Shown here: positions 62,827 through 64,000 of the stretch, piece by piece
How the letters are laid out: the number at the start of each line of letters is the position of its first letter
How positions within the stretch are numbered: the first letter of the stretch is position 1
Assembly (NCBI GenBank): GCA_001717545.1
Contig: CP017039.1
Location: 2,728,001 to 2,792,000, forward strand
DNA: 64,000 nt
Origin: Anaerolineaceae bacterium oral taxon 439
GTDB taxonomy: Bacteria; Chloroflexota; Anaerolineae; Anaerolineales; Anaerolineaceae
Direction: 5' to 3'
The notes under the pieces: generated by a model
Seen by the model: only the letters and a program-made list of their open reading frames with translations
Database searches by the model: none
What the model was told of the DNA's origin: nothing
Translations under genes and position numbers: made by a program

Positions 62827-64000
62827 ATGGCTCGTATCGATTTATCTATTCACCCCGAACGTCGTAAGCACGCGATTGACCGCGCCCGCGAACGAAAAAT
62901 TATTATCCCGACCTATGATCAGCAGATGCATCCGGAACGCGTTCCGGAAAAAATCAGGCAGAACCTGAAATCGATCGGTCTCTGGGATATCGACCCGAAT
63001 AACCTTTTCCGGATTACCTGGAAAAACGAACCGACCGAAAAAGGCGGCGGTTTCGGCGGCGTCAACTATATTGAACTTCCGTCGTCGCTGACCGGCGTCG
63101 ACGCGCGGATCGTCGCGCTCGTCGGGAAATGGTTCCCCACCGGGGCGCATAAAGTCGGGGCCGCCTTCTCCTGCCTCGTTCCCCGCCTCGTCACCGGCCA
63201 ATTCGACCCAACGACCGAAAAGGCCGTCTGGCCTTCGACCGGGAACTACTGCCGCGGCGGCGCTTATGACTCCGCGCTGCTCGCCTGCAAGTCGGTCGCA
63301 ATTCTCCCCGAAGGCATGAGCCGCGAACGCTTCGCCTGGCTCGAAAAAGTCGCCGACGAAATTATCGCTACGCCCGGAACCGAATCCAACGTCAAAGAAA
63401 TCTTCGACAAGTGCTGGGAGCTGCGCCGATCGGGTCAGGAGCTGATGATCTTCAATCAGTTCGACGAACTCGGGAATTACCTCTGGCACTACAACGTCAC
63501 CGGCAGCGCCATGGAAGAAGTCTTCCGCAAGCTCGCCGGACCGAATACCCGCTTTGCCGGGATGGCGTCGAATACGGGTTCGGGCGGAACGATCGCCTGC
63601 GGCGACTTTCTGAAAACGCTGTACCCTGACGTCAAGGTCATCGCTTCCGAAGCGCTCCAATGCCCCACGCTCCTGATTAACGGCTTCGGCGCGCATCGAA
63701 TCGAAGGCATCGGCGATAAGCACGTTCCCTGGGTCCATAACGTCCGCAACACCGATTTCGTCACGTCGATTGACGACAACGCAACGGTTCATCTTCTCCG
63801 CCTCTTCAACGAGCCGGAAGGCAGGAAATATCTCGCCGACAAGGGCGTCCCGGCGGAAATCGTCAGCCAGCTGAGCCTGATGGGCCTGTCCGGAATCGCC
63901 AATCTTCTCTCGGCGATCAAGTTCGCGAAATACAACGAGCTGACCGGCGACGACGTCGTCATGACCCTCTTCACCGACTCGCTCGACCTCTACGGGACGC
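62827..64000 (+). CDS. PLP-dependent enzyme, cysteine synthase/CBS-like (3' end outside window)
   Basis: At least 391 residues, frame open to the window end. PTGAHKVGAAFSCLVPRL contains the PLP lysine, and SNTGSGGTIACGDFLKTL is the phosphate-binding loop of fold-type II PLP enzymes. Between them, WPSTGNYCRGGAYDSALLAC gives another conserved strand. It is longer than standard cysteine synthase and carries an unusual N-terminal segment (MARIDLSIHPERR). Family annotation is usually a PLP-dependent cysteine synthase-like protein of uncertain substrate. AAAAGGATGG is upstream of ATG 62827. Same strand as thrC and GT2. Confidence 0.8.
   Translation, partial: MARIDLSIHPERRKHAIDRARERKIIIPTYDQQMHPERVPEKIRQNLKSIGLWDIDPNNLFRITWKNEPTEKGGGFGGVNYIELPSSLTGVDARIVALVGKWFPTGAHKVGAAFSCLVPRLVTGQFDPTTEKAVWPSTGNYCRGGAYDSALLACKSVAILPEGMSRERFAWLEKVADEIIATPGTESNVKEIFDKCWELRRSGQELMIFNQFDELGNYLWHYNVTGSAMEEVFRKLAGPNTRFAGMASNTGSGGTIACGDFLKTLYPDVKVIASEALQCPTLLINGFGAHRIEGIGDKHVPWVHNVRNTDFVTSIDDNATVHLLRLFNEPEGRKYLADKGVPAEIVSQLSLMGLSGIANLLSAIKFAKYNELTGDDVVMTLFTDSLDLYGT

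Overview
The window is a dense, mostly housekeeping stretch of a bacterial chromosome, GC-rich by eye, with several AT-richer patches. Pyruvate:ferredoxin oxidoreductase indicates an anaerobe. Two T-box leaders, a Gls24/DAK2 pair, a DivIC-like protein with a proline-rich tail and the absence of outer-membrane genes fit an anaerobic Chloroflexota such as Anaerolineae. A Firmicutes-like relative cannot be excluded from sequence alone. No rRNA, tRNA, CRISPR array or intact insertion sequence was seen.

Layout. 0-5.3 kb: a BNR/Asp-box beta-propeller (cut by the window edge), a PIG-V-like membrane mannosyltransferase, a HAD hydrolase, mutM and prs. 5.3-6.25 kb: an AT-richer insert with two small membrane proteins. 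6.25-11.8 kb: a sugar or glycoconjugate utilisation block, with a GH38-like hydrolase diverging from a GPH symporter, an esterase and a PHP metallohydrolase. 11.8-14.4 kb: a secreted DUF6273 protein and a decayed gene-poor stretch. 14.4-18.7 kb: phosphohexomutase, polytopic glycosyltransferase-like protein and a HypE-like AIR-synthase homologue. 18.7-20.7 kb: a TetR/MFS efflux unit with its operator. 20.7-24.2 kb: dnaN followed by a stand-alone PEP/pyruvate-binding protein. 24.7-30.1 kb: ilvBNCD behind a T-box leader. 30.1-34.4 kb: TetR plus a paired ABC exporter. 34.5-38.1 kb: pyruvate:ferredoxin oxidoreductase. 38.4-39.8 kb: an AbiE-type toxin-antitoxin pair.

40.0-43.7 kb: a TetR-SRPBCC-SDR-SDR-methyltransferase operon behind a consensus promoter with two operator copies; its product is unknown. 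43.7-47.0 kb: a TrpXYZ-type ABC transporter behind a T-box whose specifier reads TGG (Trp). 47.0-50.3 kb: an aldo/keto-reductase-like protein without its catalytic residues, glycerol kinase, and six 99-bp tandem repeats that stay open in the glycerol kinase frame past its stop. 50.3-53.7 kb: a glycosyltransferase and an ArsR/P-type ATPase metal efflux unit. 53.9-64 kb: Gls24, DAK2 kinase, a DivIC-like protein, folD, a GntR regulator, a large membrane protein, thrC, a DPM1-like glycosyltransferase and a PLP enzyme cut by the window end.

The least explained parts are the in-frame repeat tail after glpK, the SRPBCC/SDR/methyltransferase operon and the catalytically stripped aldo/keto reductase. 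Most other genes are standard metabolism. Regulation is unusually readable: two T-boxes, four promoters with TetR, ArsR or GntR-type operators, and several intrinsic terminators.
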